Assembly: GCA_029010495.1 (NCBI GenBank)
Contig: JAQXKO010000014.1
Location: forward strand, 1 to 64,000
Length of the DNA stretch: 64,000 nt
Origin: Clostridiales bacterium
GTDB lineage: Bacteria > Bacillota > Clostridia > Lachnospirales > Lachnospiraceae
Reading direction: 5' to 3'
This document shows positions 49,800 through 60,465 of the stretch, piece by piece. The stretch's first letter is position 1; each line of letters begins with the position of its first letter. The notes beneath the pieces were generated by a model that saw only the letters and a program-made list of their open reading frames with translations, was not told the origin of the DNA and searched no databases. Position numbers and translations under genes: made by a program.

Positions 49800-49886
49800 A
49801 TGTATAAAGTATTAATTGCAGATGACGAAAAACTTATCAGAAAGGGTCTGTGTTCCATTATTGACTGGAATGCGTTCGGCTTTTGA
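49800..49886 (+). pseudogene. Truncated N-terminus of a YesN-type response regulator
   Basis: ATG TAT AAA...: MYKVLIADDEKLIRKGLCSIIDWNAFGF followed by TGA; no receiver remainder in any frame. Confidence 0.65.
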
Positions 49887-49940
49887 AATATCTCGGAATC
49901 AAGGAAAATATTACATATCATTATGCAAAGTTAAAAACAA

Positions 49941-49973
49941 CCCCATATATATCACTTTCTGATATATATGGGG
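49941..49973. terminator. Hairpin terminator of the metY-cysK-nifS-nifU-rrf2 operon
   Basis: ccccatatatatc-actttct-gatatatatgggg, 13-bp arms abutting the rrf2 stop. Confidence 0.75.
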
Positions 49974-49978
49974 TGTTA

Positions 49979-50380
49979 TCATTTCATAAGATCTGCAATT
50001 GTAACTCCCGAAAGGTACTCATTTACAACCTTATCCAGTCCCTTCCACAGCGGAAGTGTACGACAGCTTTCACTCTTTTCACACCCTGTCGAATCACATT
50101 CAAGACATGAAACGGGTGCCAGATTTCCTTCGGCAGCACGAAGAACATCACCTACGACATATTCTTCAGGCTTTCTTGTAAGTCTGTACCCTCCACCTTT
50201 ACCATGAACGCCTTCTATCATTTTACCTTCAACAAGAAGCGGAAGTATTTTTTCCAGATATTTTAACGATATTTCCTGCCTGGCGGCAATTGATTTCATC
50301 GGTATATACTGACCATTATCATTTTCAGCCATATCAATCAATATCCTGAGCGCGTACCGCCCCTTTGTAGAAATAAACAT
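49979..50380 (-). CDS. Rrf2-family regulator (IscR/CymR-like) with Cys cluster
   Basis: STKGRYALRILIDMA; VSCLECDSTGCEKSESC (C-X2-C-X4-C-X5-C). Confidence 0.92.
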   Translation of the reverse strand: MFISTKGRYALRILIDMAENDNGQYIPMKSIAARQEISLKYLEKILPLLVEGKMIEGVHGKGGGYRLTRKPEEYVVGDVLRAAEGNLAPVSCLECDSTGCEKSESCRTLPLWKGLDKVVNEYLSGVTIADLMK

Positions 50381-50412
50381 AAATCACCTCATATCAGTAC
50401 AAATAATAAAAG

Positions 50413-50841
50413 TTAATGACAGGCTTCACAGGAAGAATGTTTTGCAAACACTTCATTATCATATACTATTCCGTTTTTATCATAATAATCCTTAAGAGCC
50501 ATTTTTATTGCTTCCTCAGCCAGAACCGAGCAGTGCAGTTTATGGGCAGGCAGCCCGTCCAGTGCCTCAGTTACGGCTTTATTTGTAAGCTTTAGCGCAT
50601 CACTTACCGGCTTACCCTTTATCATAACAGTAGCCATTGAGCTGGACGCAATTGCGCTTCCGCAGCCAAAGGTTTCAAATTTCACGTCTGTGATAATATC
50701 ATCATCTATTTTAAGATATATCTTCATTATATCTCCGCAGACTGCATTTCCTACCTCGCCTACACCGTCTGCATTTTCAATTGTCCCGACATTTCTCGGA
50801 TTTCTGAAATGATCCATTACTTTTTCACTATAAATTGCCAT
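50413..50841 (-). CDS. nifU: NifU/IscU-type Fe-S scaffold protein
   Basis: VMDHFRNPRNVG, GDIMKIYLKI, FGCGSAIASSS, HCSVLAEEAI. Confidence 0.94.
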   Translation of the reverse strand: MAIYSEKVMDHFRNPRNVGTIENADGVGEVGNAVCGDIMKIYLKIDDDIITDVKFETFGCGSAIASSSMATVMIKGKPVSDALKLTNKAVTEALDGLPAHKLHCSVLAEEAIKMALKDYYDKNGIVYDNEVFAKHSSCEACH

Positions 50842-50851
50842 ATATAACCTC

Positions 50852-52048
50852 TTATTTTGCAAATAAATGAGGGCGTCTGCCCGCTTCCAAATCTTTCCAG
50901 AACGGCGACATATTCCTAAGATATGTCACAACCTCTGTTACCGACTTAATAATATAATCCACATCCTCCGTGGTTGCTTCTTCCCCAAGTGAAATTCTAA
51001 GAGAACCGTGTGCAACCTCATGCGGTCTGCCTATAGCCAGCAATACATGACTCGGATCAAGAGAGCCTGATGTACAGGCTGAGCCGGAGGAAGCACATAT
51101 GCCTTTGTCATCAAGGAGAAGTAAAAGCGATTCTCCCTCGATTCCCTCAAAGCAGAAATTCACATTAGAAGCAAGTCTGTTAATTCTGTCTCCGTTAAGC
51201 TGAGAATACTCAATTTTATCAAGTCCGTCAATCAGCCTGTCCCGAAGCGGTGTCAGCCTTGACTGATATTCATCAATATTACGACAGGCTTCTTCAAGCG
51301 CCGCTGCAGCCGAAGCAATTCCCGGCACATTTTCGGTTCCGGCTCTTTTTCCTCTTTCCTGTGCACCGCCGTTTATGATATTTTCAAGATAAATACCTTT
51401 CCCTGCATATAATACGCCTACTCCCTTCGGACCGTGAAATTTGTGTGCCGACAGGGAAAGCATATCAATATTATCGTCAATCACATTAATGTGTATATGA
51501 CCTGCTGCCTGTACTGCATCTGTATGAAAAAGAACACCCTTTTGCCTGCATACGGCCCCTATCTCACGAATTGGCTGGATAGTACCGATTTCATTGTTGG
51601 CGTACATAACGGTTACAAGTGCCGTATCCTCCCGTATTGCAGCGGCAACCTCATCTGTTCTCACCAGACCGTCGCTGTGAACGTCAAGGAGAGTTATTTC
51701 AAAGCCTTCTTTTTTAAGCTTTTCAAGTGTATGAAGTACTGCATGATGTTCAAATGCAGTTGATACAATATGCTTTTTTCCTTTTTTCAATCCAAGTCTT
51801 GCGGCTGAGATAATCGCCTGATTGTCAGCCTCACTGCCGCCGGAGGTAAAATATATTTCTTTTATTGACGCACCTAAACATTGAGCAACCCTGCCCCTTG
51901 CCTCCTCAAGAACGTCCTTTGCCCTCTGACCGACTTCATAAAGACTGGAGGGATTACCATAGCATTCATTCATATATTTAACCATGGTATCTATAGCAAG
52001 ACTGCTCATTTTAGTTGTCGCCGCATTGTCTGCATATATCATATGCAT
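50852..52048 (-). CDS. nifS: Cysteine desulfurase
   Basis: [54 protein letters not shown]. Confidence 0.95.
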   Translation of the reverse strand: MHMIYADNAATTKMSSLAIDTMVKYMNECYGNPSSLYEVGQRAKDVLEEARGRVAQCLGASIKEIYFTSGGSEADNQAIISAARLGLKKGKKHIVSTAFEHHAVLHTLEKLKKEGFEITLLDVHSDGLVRTDEVAAAIREDTALVTVMYANNEIGTIQPIREIGAVCRQKGVLFHTDAVQAAGHIHINVIDDNIDMLSLSAHKFHGPKGVGVLYAGKGIYLENIINGGAQERGKRAGTENVPGIASAAAALEEACRNIDEYQSRLTPLRDRLIDGLDKIEYSQLNGDRINRLASNVNFCFEGIEGESLLLLLDDKGICASSGSACTSGSLDPSHVLLAIGRPHEVAHGSLRISLGEEATTEDVDYIIKSVTEVVTYLRNMSPFWKDLEAGRRPHLFAK

Positions 52049-52114
52049 CTACTCCTTTTGTCAATAACAAAATTTCATGTATATATAATACCCTTATATA
52101 TACAATGATAATCA

Positions 52115-53047
52115 TTATTCTGCAAATAATGCTGTAGAAAGATATCTGTCTCCTGTATCAGGAAGAAGAACAACTATCTTTTTTCCTGCATTTTCAGGTC
52201 TCTTTGCAAGAGTAATTGCAGCATAGGCTGCAGCTCCGGATGAGATACCCACCAGAACACCCTCGCTTCTGCCGATAAGCTTACCGGTTTCAAATGCCGC
52301 ATCATTTTCCACGGCTATGATTTCATCATAAATTCCGGTATTGAGTACTTCCGGTACAAAGCCGGCGCCGATGCCCTGAATCTTATGTGGGCCCGGTGTG
52401 CCCTTTGATAATACCGGTGAAGAAGCCGGCTCAACAGCAACTACCCTGATGTTCGGATTTTTACTCTTTAAATATTCACCTACTCCCGTAATGGTACCTC
52501 CGGTACCTACGCCTGCGACAAATATATCGACATTTCCGTCAGTATCTGCCCAGATTTCAGGACCTGTTGTGTTAAAATGTGCCTTTGGATTGGCCGGATT
52601 TACAAACTGACCGGCAACAAAGCTGCCCGGTATCTCCGCCTTAAGCTCTTCTGCCTTTGCAATTGCTCCCTTCATACCCTTAGCACCCTCTGTGAGAATC
52701 AGTTCTGCACCATATGCCTTAATAAGGTTGCGTCTCTCGACTGACATTGTATCAGGCATTACTATAATAATACGGTATCCTCTTGCTGCTGCGACTGCTG
52801 CAAGACCGATGCCTGTATTACCTGAAGTAGGCTCAATTATTACACTGTCTTTTGTAAGCTTTCCGGTAGCCTCTGCATCATCAAGAATTGCCTTTGCGAC
52901 TCTGTCCTTTACAGAACCGGCCGGATTAAAATATTCAAGCTTGGCATATATTTTTGCGTTTAAGTTTTCCTTTTCCTCAATATGAGTAAGTTCAAGAAGT
53001 GGTGTCCTTCCTATTAACTGATCTGCTGTTTTATATATATTAGCCAT
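52115..53047 (-). CDS. cysK: Cysteine synthase A
   Basis: [37 protein letters not shown]. Confidence 0.96.
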   Translation of the reverse strand: MANIYKTADQLIGRTPLLELTHIEEKENLNAKIYAKLEYFNPAGSVKDRVAKAILDDAEATGKLTKDSVIIEPTSGNTGIGLAAVAAARGYRIIIVMPDTMSVERRNLIKAYGAELILTEGAKGMKGAIAKAEELKAEIPGSFVAGQFVNPANPKAHFNTTGPEIWADTDGNVDIFVAGVGTGGTITGVGEYLKSKNPNIRVVAVEPASSPVLSKGTPGPHKIQGIGAGFVPEVLNTGIYDEIIAVENDAAFETGKLIGRSEGVLVGISSGAAAYAAITLAKRPENAGKKIVVLLPDTGDRYLSTALFAE

Positions 53048-53061
53048 TGTTTTATTCCTCC

Positions 53062-54345
53062 CTATCCGAGTGCGGCAAATCCATTTTCAAGATCTGCGAT
53101 AATATCATCAATATGTTCAGTACCGATTGATAATCTGATTGTATTCTGATAAATACCCACATCATTCAATTCTTCATCAGTTAACTGACTGTGAGTTGTT
53201 GATGCAGGATGAATAACAAGGCTCTTTACATCTGCAACATTTGCAAGTAAGGAGAATATTTTAAGGTTATCAATAAATTTAAATGCTTCTTCTTTACCGC
53301 CCTTAATTTCAAAGGTAAATATTGAACCGCCTCCGTTAGGGAAGTATTTCTTATAAAGCTCATGGTCAGGATGACCCGGAAGACTTGGATGATTAACCTT
53401 TTCAACAAGCGGATGATTTACAAGATAGTCAATCACCTTTCCGGCATTTTCAGCATGTCTTTCAAGTCTCAGGCTTAATGTTTCGGTTCCCTGAAGAAGA
53501 AGGAATGCTGCAAAAGGTGAAATAGTTGCACCGGTATCTCTTAAGAGAATTGCCCTTATATATGTAGCAAATGCTGCCTTTCCGGCCGCTTCGGTAAACC
53601 TCACACCATGGTAGCTTGGATTTGGTTCTGAAATCCATGGGTATTTTCCGCTTTCAGCCCAGTTAAATGTGCCTGCGTCTACAATAACGCCGCCAAGTGT
53701 TGTACCATGACCTCCTATGAATTTTGTGGCGGAATGAACAACTATGTCTGCACCATGTTCAATAGGTCTGATAAGATACGGTGTACCGAATGTATTGTCA
53801 ATTACAAGCGGAAGACCGTGCTTATGAGCGATTGCCGCAATTGCATCAATATCAGGAATATCACTGTTTGGATTGCCGAGTGTTTCAATATAGATTGCCT
53901 TTGTTTCCGGTCTGATTGCTGCCTCAACCTCTTCAAGATTGTGAATGTTTACAAATGTTGATTCAATGCCGTAAAGAGGTAATGTGTGAGCAAGAAGATT
54001 CGCTGAGCCTCCGTATATAGTCTTCTGTGCCACAATGTGCTCTCCTGCCTTTGCAAGAGCCTGAACGGTATATGTAATTGCCGCTGCACCGGATGCAACA
54101 GCAAGACCGGCTACTCCTCCTTCAAGTGCCGCTATTCTGTCTTCAAATACGCCCTGTGTGCTGTTTGTTAATCTTCCGTAAATATTACCTGCATCAGCAA
54201 GTCCGAATCTGTCTGCCGCATGCTGTGCATTATGAAATACATAACTTGTTGTCTGGTAAATAGGTACTGCCCTTGAATCTGTTGCAGGATCTGCCTGTTC
54301 CTGTCCTACGTGTAACTGTAATGTTTCGAATTTATAATTTGCCAT
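53062..54345 (-). CDS. metY: O-acetylhomoserine aminocarboxypropyltransferase/sulfhydrylase
   Basis: Cys/Met-metabolism PLP family: [36 protein letters not shown]. Confidence 0.94.
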   Translation of the reverse strand: MANYKFETLQLHVGQEQADPATDSRAVPIYQTTSYVFHNAQHAADRFGLADAGNIYGRLTNSTQGVFEDRIAALEGGVAGLAVASGAAAITYTVQALAKAGEHIVAQKTIYGGSANLLAHTLPLYGIESTFVNIHNLEEVEAAIRPETKAIYIETLGNPNSDIPDIDAIAAIAHKHGLPLVIDNTFGTPYLIRPIEHGADIVVHSATKFIGGHGTTLGGVIVDAGTFNWAESGKYPWISEPNPSYHGVRFTEAAGKAAFATYIRAILLRDTGATISPFAAFLLLQGTETLSLRLERHAENAGKVIDYLVNHPLVEKVNHPSLPGHPDHELYKKYFPNGGGSIFTFEIKGGKEEAFKFIDNLKIFSLLANVADVKSLVIHPASTTHSQLTDEELNDVGIYQNTIRLSIGTEHIDDIIADLENGFAALG

Positions 54346-54408
54346 AATAATTAATTCCTTTCGTTTCAAAATGTTTTATTCTGTTATTCTTTGTATGTAA
54401 TCAGTTCC

Positions 54409-54480
54409 TTAACAACAGTAACAACACATTCGTCCGAAACGACAATTTGATCTTACCAGGTTTTCAAATCTTGTCTGCAT
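54409..54480 (-). CDS. Putative Cys-rich leader peptide MQTRFENLVRSNCRFGRMCCYCC
   Basis: ATG CAG ACA ... ATG TGT TGT TAC TGT TGT TAA in the metY 5' leader; AAAGGA about 9 nt upstream of the ATG. Below the ORF-track size cutoff. Confidence 0.7.
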   Translation of the reverse strand: MQTRFENLVRSNCRFGRMCCYCC

Positions 54481-54500
54481 TTTATCTTTTCCTTTTCTAT

Positions 54501-54545
54501 CTACCTGTTTGGTAGGTAATTATGTTATAGCACCATTTACCTACC
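54501..54545. promoter_or_regulatory. Candidate Rrf2-type operator: three GGTAGG/CCTACC half-sites
   Basis: CTACC-TGTTT-GGTAG (54501-54515) and GGTAGGTAA...TTACCTACC (54511-54545), bracketing the -10. Confidence 0.6.
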
Positions 54546-54552
54546 GTGTCAA
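54524..54552 (-). promoter_or_regulatory. Predicted sigma-A promoter of the metY operon
   Basis: Minus strand TTGACA - 17 nt - TATAAC. Confidence 0.75.
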
Positions 54553-54638
54553 GGGGTAAATAAAAAAATTTTTAAGTGTGTATACTCCTGTTTCTTTATG
54601 GGCAAATACAAAATAGTTGCAAGTCATACAATAAAAAA

Positions 54639-54672
54639 CTGCCATTAACACATATTTATATGTGAATGGCAG
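54639..54672 (-). terminator. Terminator downstream of glutamine synthetase
   Basis: ctgccatt-a-acacatat...atatgtg-aatggcag plus T run on the minus strand. Confidence 0.8.
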
Positions 54673-54687
54673 AAATTAATTAAATAA

Positions 54688-56796
54688 TCATAATTCAAAC
54701 ATCAGCTCAGCGTAAGTAGGAACCGGCCAGAGCTCACTGTCGACAATTGTCTCAAGCTCATCAATCGGAGCTCTTAACGCATCCATCATAGGTACTATTT
54801 CATGTCTGAAATATGTTGCTGTTTCCTTCGCTCCGCTTATATCAGAAACCCTTGCCAGACCATCCGAAAGATTATCCATCGCCTTCTTTGCATCAGAAAG
54901 AAGCCTTGAAGCTTTTGAAAGTATCTCCTCCTGAGCAGACACGTCAGCCACAGAAAGTGCATTTTTAACGGAAATAACGGAATCCGCAACATTCTTTACA
55001 AACTTCATAACTGCAGGAATATACTTTCTTGAAGCCATCTCAATCATTGTCTTTGCCTCAATGGCAATCACCTTTGAATAGTTCTCATAATTTATCTCCA
55101 CACGGCTTCTAAGCTCTGCCTCAGAATAAATACCCTGGTGTTCAAAAAGCTTTATAGCCTTTGGTGTAATCAGGGCTTCTACCGCGTCAATAAAACATGA
55201 TATATTAGGTAGTCCGCGTCTTGCCGCCTCCTCAATCCATTCCTGCGAATAACCGTTACCGTTAAAGATAACACGCTCATGTGCAGCAAGCTCTGTCTTG
55301 ATAAGCTCATGTACCGCCGTATCAAAATCTTCTGCTGCCTCAAGCCTGTCGGCAAACTCCTCAAGTGTTTCGGCAACAATTGCGTTAAGATATGTATTCG
55401 GCTCTGCAATTGACATACTTGAGCCAACCATACGGAATTCAAACTTATTACCGGTAAATGCAAAAGGAGATGTTCTGTTTCTGTCTGTAACATCCTTTGA
55501 AAATCTCGGAAGGGTTTTAACACCTACATCAAGCTTCTCGCTTTTCTTAGCAGTTTTGGCTTCTCCTGTAGCTACAAGCTGAGCAACCACGTCGTCAAGC
55601 TGGTCGCCAAGGAATACGGAAATAACTGCCGGCGGAGCCTCTCCTGCTCCGAGTCTGTTATCATTGCCCGGATTTGAAGCAGATAATCTGAGCAGATCGG
55701 CATGCACATCTACCGCCCTGATAACTGCTGTAAGGAAAAGGAGGAACTGAATATTTTCATTTGGCGTCTTGCCCGGATCAAGAAGATTTTTACCCTTATC
55801 TGTAACAAGAGACCAGTTATCATGCTTACCTGAGCCGTTTACTCCTGCATAAGGTTTCTCATGAAGCAGGCACTCAAGCCCGTGTCTTTTTGCAACCTTC
55901 TTCATGGTATCCATGACAAGCTGATTATGATCCGTAGAAATATTGGCCGTTGCATAAATCGGTGCAAGCTCATGCTGGGACGGAGCGACCTCATTGTGCT
56001 GTGTTTTTGCAAGAATTCCGAGTCTCCACAGCTCGACATTCAGATCCTTCATATAAGAAGCAACTCTTTCCTTTAATGAACCGTAGTAATGATCATCAAG
56101 CTCCTGTCCCTTTGGTGCAGGTGCTCCGAAGAGTGTCCTTCCCGCAAAAATAAGGTCATCTCTCATCATATATTTATTATGATCAACAAGAAAATACTCC
56201 TGTTCAGGTCCAACCGAGCATTCTACCTTTGATACGTCATTTATGCCAAACAGCTTAAGAATACGTACAACCTGTGTTGAAATCGATTCCATTGAACGCA
56301 GAAGCGGGGTCTTCTTGTCAAGCGCTTCACCCGTGTATGAGCAAAAAGCAGTCGGAATACAGAGTGTCACTCCCGCAGCATCCTCTTTTAAAAATGCCGG
56401 TGACGTAGGATCCCATGCAGTATATCCTCTTGCTTCAAATGTAGCTCTGAGTCCTCCGCTTGGGAAAGATGATGCATCTGACTCACCCTTAATAAGCTCC
56501 TTACCTGAAAACTCCATTAAAATCTTTCCGCCTGATGCAGGCTCAATAAATGAGTCATGCTTTTCTGCCGTAATACCTGTAAGCGGCTGGAACCAGTGGG
56601 TATAATGTGTCGCTCCCTTTTCAATAGCCCAGTCCTTCATGGCATTTGCGACAACATTGGCAACATCAAGTGAGAGTGGCTGTTCCTTATCCATTACCTT
56701 CTTTAGCGCCTTGAAGGTTTCTTTTGGCAGACGTTCCTTCATAACTGACTCATTAAAAACATCAATACCAAAAATGTCTGTTAATTTTTCATTCAT
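54688..56796 (-). CDS. glnN: Type III glutamine synthetase
   Basis: GSIII-specific [45 protein letters not shown]. Confidence 0.94.
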   Translation of the reverse strand: MNEKLTDIFGIDVFNESVMKERLPKETFKALKKVMDKEQPLSLDVANVVANAMKDWAIEKGATHYTHWFQPLTGITAEKHDSFIEPASGGKILMEFSGKELIKGESDASSFPSGGLRATFEARGYTAWDPTSPAFLKEDAAGVTLCIPTAFCSYTGEALDKKTPLLRSMESISTQVVRILKLFGINDVSKVECSVGPEQEYFLVDHNKYMMRDDLIFAGRTLFGAPAPKGQELDDHYYGSLKERVASYMKDLNVELWRLGILAKTQHNEVAPSQHELAPIYATANISTDHNQLVMDTMKKVAKRHGLECLLHEKPYAGVNGSGKHDNWSLVTDKGKNLLDPGKTPNENIQFLLFLTAVIRAVDVHADLLRLSASNPGNDNRLGAGEAPPAVISVFLGDQLDDVVAQLVATGEAKTAKKSEKLDVGVKTLPRFSKDVTDRNRTSPFAFTGNKFEFRMVGSSMSIAEPNTYLNAIVAETLEEFADRLEAAEDFDTAVHELIKTELAAHERVIFNGNGYSQEWIEEAARRGLPNISCFIDAVEALITPKAIKLFEHQGIYSEAELRSRVEINYENYSKVIAIEAKTMIEMASRKYIPAVMKFVKNVADSVISVKNALSVADVSAQEEILSKASRLLSDAKKAMDNLSDGLARVSDISGAKETATYFRHEIVPMMDALRAPIDELETIVDSELWPVPTYAELMFEL

Positions 56797-56939
56797 ATTC
56801 AGATACCTATCCCTAAAAAACCATAATAAATATATTATATTGTAAAAACAAAAATAATGCAATCCGTATTTACAAAATAAAATGAGCTGTGTCAAAGCAG
56901 ATAATCCTATAATCCGCCAATGACCTTATGGCTTAATTA

Positions 56940-57758
56940 TTACTTTTGATTTTTAATAAATACATCCATCTGACTGAACGGAACTGTGTATCCGCGCTCA
57001 TCCATGGTCAGCTTAATTGTTTCCATAAGCTCCCATTTTACCGGCCAGTAATCAGAAGACTTAACCCATGTTCTGAAGCCCATCTGTATACTGCTGTTAT
57101 CAAACTCGTTTACAAATACGTCAACCTGTCTGTCCTTTAAAACACGGGTATTATTTTCGGCAATTTCCTCCAGCATCTGCTTAACGCCCCTAATGTCATC
57201 ATTGTATGATACAGGGACCATTATATCTATTCTTCTGAATTTTTCTTTTGAAACATTTATAAGATTTGAATTTGAAAGTGTACCGTTCGGAAGAATTACA
57301 ACCTTATTATCAACTGTCGTCAGCTTTGTATAGCAGATGTCAATTGAGGTTGCCGTTCCCTCAAGTCCGTTAACAATTATATAATCTCCCGTTACGAACG
57401 GCTTCATCACAAGTATAAGTACACCGCCCGCAAAATTCTGAAGGCTGCCCTGAAGTGCAAGACCCACGGCAAGACCGCAGGAACCGATTATTGTGATAAA
57501 TGATGCGGTAGGCACTCCGAATATACCTGCAATGGCAACCAGTAAAATCACATAAAGAATTATTTTTGTAAATGAAGCAATAAACGACCCTACACCCGGA
57601 TCAATTTCCGCCTTCCCCGTAGTACGGATAATAAGCTTTTCACAAACTTTTATTAACTTACGTCCGACAAAAAATATAAGTAACACCTCAAGAATCTTCC
57701 ATCCTATCGGTGCAATAATATTCCAGTTGTTAAAAAATGAATCAGATACTAACAGCAT
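56940..57758 (-). CDS. MscS-family mechanosensitive channel
   Basis: GSCGLAVGLALQGSLQNFAGGVLILVMKPF, VILPNGTLSNSNLIN. Confidence 0.94.
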   Translation of the reverse strand: MLLVSDSFFNNWNIIAPIGWKILEVLLIFFVGRKLIKVCEKLIIRTTGKAEIDPGVGSFIASFTKIILYVILLVAIAGIFGVPTASFITIIGSCGLAVGLALQGSLQNFAGGVLILVMKPFVTGDYIIVNGLEGTATSIDICYTKLTTVDNKVVILPNGTLSNSNLINVSKEKFRRIDIMVPVSYNDDIRGVKQMLEEIAENNTRVLKDRQVDVFVNEFDNSSIQMGFRTWVKSSDYWPVKWELMETIKLTMDERGYTVPFSQMDVFIKNQK

Positions 57759-57900
57759 ATTTGTCTCCTTTGCCTTATAAATTAATAACCAGCTTCAGTC
57801 ATTAAGACCGAAGCCGGATTATTTTAACAATATTAAATTAAACAGATGATAAATCAGGTTTATCTGAGCATTAAAATATAAAACAGGTTCCGACAGCCAA

Positions 57901-60432
57901 TTACTTATCAGCCTTTTTTGCGGAAGCCTTTTTAGAAGGTTTTTTATCAACCTTTGTCTCCGGTTTTACTTCCTTTTTTTCTTCCTTGTTTTCTTCCTTC
58001 TGCTCTTCCTTTACAACAATTTTTGAGGCAGTCCTGGCAGCCTTATCAACTACCTTTGTTGCTTCCTTTGCCACCTTGCCCGCCGCCTTTTTAATTTCAC
58101 CGACAACAGACTTCTTATCATCATTTATTGCTTCTGTTTTGTCAGCAGCTTTTGCTTTTTCCTTATCAGCCTTTAATGCTGCCGATGCAGATTTATTATT
58201 TGAATTCTTTTCGTTAGCCTTGGCTGCTTTCTTTACCTCAGTACATGTAAAGATTGCGATACCAAGAGGAGGTACATTAATTTCAATAGAATTATCCCTT
58301 CCGTCAACCCTGACTTCCTTTGATTGTCTGAGCCGAGGATTGACCATACCGCTTCCGTTATATTTCAAATCGTCTGAGTTAAGTATTTCTTTATATTTAC
58401 CGTTAAACGGAACCGCAACGTTAATCTTTTCATATGCAACAGGAGTAAAGTTGGCAATAACAAGAAGAGTATCCTCAGCCTTCTTACCGCGTCTTACAAA
58501 TGAAACCATACTTCTGTCTGCATCCATACAGCTCATCCACTCAAATCCGAATGGGTCCTGATCAAGCTCCCACAAAGCAGGTGATTCACTGTAAAGCTTA
58601 AATAAATCACTTGTGAAATCAGCAACCGCCTTATTGACAGGATTTTCATCGATTAAATTCCAATCAAGACTTCTCTCCTCACTCCATTCCCTGAACTGAC
58701 CGAAATCCTGACCCATAAATAAAAGCTTTTTACCCGGATGAGTCATCATAAAGCCGTAGCAGGCCTTAAGATTTGCCAGCTTGTCCTCATCATAGCCCGG
58801 CATTTTATTAATCATAGAGCCCTTGCCGTGAACAACCTCATCATGCGATAATACGAGAACAAAATTTTCTGAATATGCATACATCATACTGAATGTAAGC
58901 ATTCCGTGACATCCCTTTCTGAATAAAGGATCCTGTCTCATATATGAAGTAAAGTCATTCATCCAGCCCATATTCCACTTGAAGTCAAAGCCTAATCCGT
59001 CATCATCAAGCTTGCCGGTAATCTTTGGCCATGCTGTTGATTCCTCGGCAATCATCAATACACCCTTATTACGCTTATGCATAATTGAATTAAGATGCTT
59101 TATAAATTCGATTGCTTCAAGGTTTTCCTTGCCGCCGTACATATTTGCGACCCACTCACCGTCATTCTTGCCATAGTCAAGGTAAAGCATCGAAGCCACG
59201 GCATCCATTCTGATACCGTCTACATGATACTTTTCAACCCAGAAAAGTGCATTGGCAATGAGATAGTTTGATACCTGCGGTCTGCCATAATTGTAAATAA
59301 GCGTACCCCAGTGAGGATGTGTACCCTGTCTTGGGTCCTTATGTTCATATAGGCATGTACCGTCGAAATTTGATAAACCGTATGTATCCTTAGGGAAATG
59401 AGCAGGCACCCAGTCAAGAATAACACCGATACCCTGTTCATGCATATAATCAACAAAATACATGAAATCCTCAGGAGTTCCGTATCTTGATGTCGCCGAA
59501 TAATATCCGATTACCTGATAACCCCATGATGCATCAAGCGGATGCTCCATAACAGGCATAAGCTCTACATGTGTATAATGTTTTTTCTTACAATACTCTG
59601 CAACCTGTACTGCAATTTCCCTGTAATTATAGAAGCTGCCGTTTTCTTCGGATGGTTTTTTCCATGATCCGAGGTGAAGCTCATATATAAGCATAGGCTT
59701 ATCGATTGCCATGCCTTCTTCTCTTTTTTCAATCCACTTTGAATCCTTCCACTTATAGCCGGACATATCAAATACCTTTGATGCGGTACCCGGTCTTATC
59801 TCGGAATAATTTGCATACGGATCAGCCTTAAGATAAGTAAGACCGCCCTTGACCTTAAGCTCATATTTGTAAACTTCTTCGTTCTCTACTCCCGGAATAA
59901 ACAACTCAAATATACCCGAATTGCCAAGTCTCCTCATGGCATGCTTTCTGCCATCCCAATTATTGAAATTACCTACAACGCTTACACGCAGACAATTTGG
60001 AGCCCATACCGCAAAGCATACACCCTTAACACCATCAATTGTCATCGGATGAGCGCCAAGCTTTTCATATACGGTATAATTTATGCCGGCCGAGAAGCTG
60101 TCACATTCCTCCTGCGTCATAACCGGTCCGAACGAATACGGGTCAATAATGGTCTCCTCTCCGTTTTCATATTTGATTGTCAATGTATACTCAGGAATTT
60201 TCTTTCCTGCAACAAGAGCAGCAAAATATCCCATCTCGTCCATCTTTTCAAGCATAACCTTATCTGATGCGATATTGGCAACAATCTCCGATGCATCAGG
60301 ATTGAAAGCCCCGATAAGGATACCGTCATCGGTTATGTGAGGTCCGAGCACCTGATGAGGATTGTCATGCTCCGAATAGCAAACAGCCTCGATTTCAGGC
60401 CAATTCATAAGATCATACAGTTTTTTGTCCAT
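57901..60432 (-). CDS. glgB: 1,4-alpha-glucan branching enzyme with C-terminal Lys/Ala/Glu-rich tail
   Basis: CBM48 and GH13 with intact DGIRMDAV, MIAEEST, LSHDEVVHGK; about 110-residue low-complexity tail after FTCTE. Confidence 0.96.
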   Translation of the reverse strand: MDKKLYDLMNWPEIEAVCYSEHDNPHQVLGPHITDDGILIGAFNPDASEIVANIASDKVMLEKMDEMGYFAALVAGKKIPEYTLTIKYENGEETIIDPYSFGPVMTQEECDSFSAGINYTVYEKLGAHPMTIDGVKGVCFAVWAPNCLRVSVVGNFNNWDGRKHAMRRLGNSGIFELFIPGVENEEVYKYELKVKGGLTYLKADPYANYSEIRPGTASKVFDMSGYKWKDSKWIEKREEGMAIDKPMLIYELHLGSWKKPSEENGSFYNYREIAVQVAEYCKKKHYTHVELMPVMEHPLDASWGYQVIGYYSATSRYGTPEDFMYFVDYMHEQGIGVILDWVPAHFPKDTYGLSNFDGTCLYEHKDPRQGTHPHWGTLIYNYGRPQVSNYLIANALFWVEKYHVDGIRMDAVASMLYLDYGKNDGEWVANMYGGKENLEAIEFIKHLNSIMHKRNKGVLMIAEESTAWPKITGKLDDDGLGFDFKWNMGWMNDFTSYMRQDPLFRKGCHGMLTFSMMYAYSENFVLVLSHDEVVHGKGSMINKMPGYDEDKLANLKACYGFMMTHPGKKLLFMGQDFGQFREWSEERSLDWNLIDENPVNKAVADFTSDLFKLYSESPALWELDQDPFGFEWMSCMDADRSMVSFVRRGKKAEDTLLVIANFTPVAYEKINVAVPFNGKYKEILNSDDLKYNGSGMVNPRLRQSKEVRVDGRDNSIEINVPPLGIAIFTCTEVKKAAKANEKNSNNKSASAALKADKEKAKAADKTEAINDDKKSVVGEIKKAAGKVAKEATKVVDKAARTASKIVVKEEQKEENKEEKKEVKPETKVDKKPSKKASAKKADK

Positions 60433-60465
60433 AAATACCCTCCATATATCTTGTAATATTATATA

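Noticed and set aside
49883-50110. 75-aa plus ORF after the response-regulator remnant
   Set aside because: Runs through the operon hairpin and antisense to rrf2; not a plausible CDS.
54346-54517. SAM (S-box) riboswitch upstream of metY
   Set aside because: Leader lacks the S-box core and is better explained by the Cys leader ORF.
57986-58561. 191-aa plus-strand ORF
   Set aside because: Antisense shadow of the low-complexity GlgB tail (AAG/GAA/GCx codons read as Phe/Ser/Leu).
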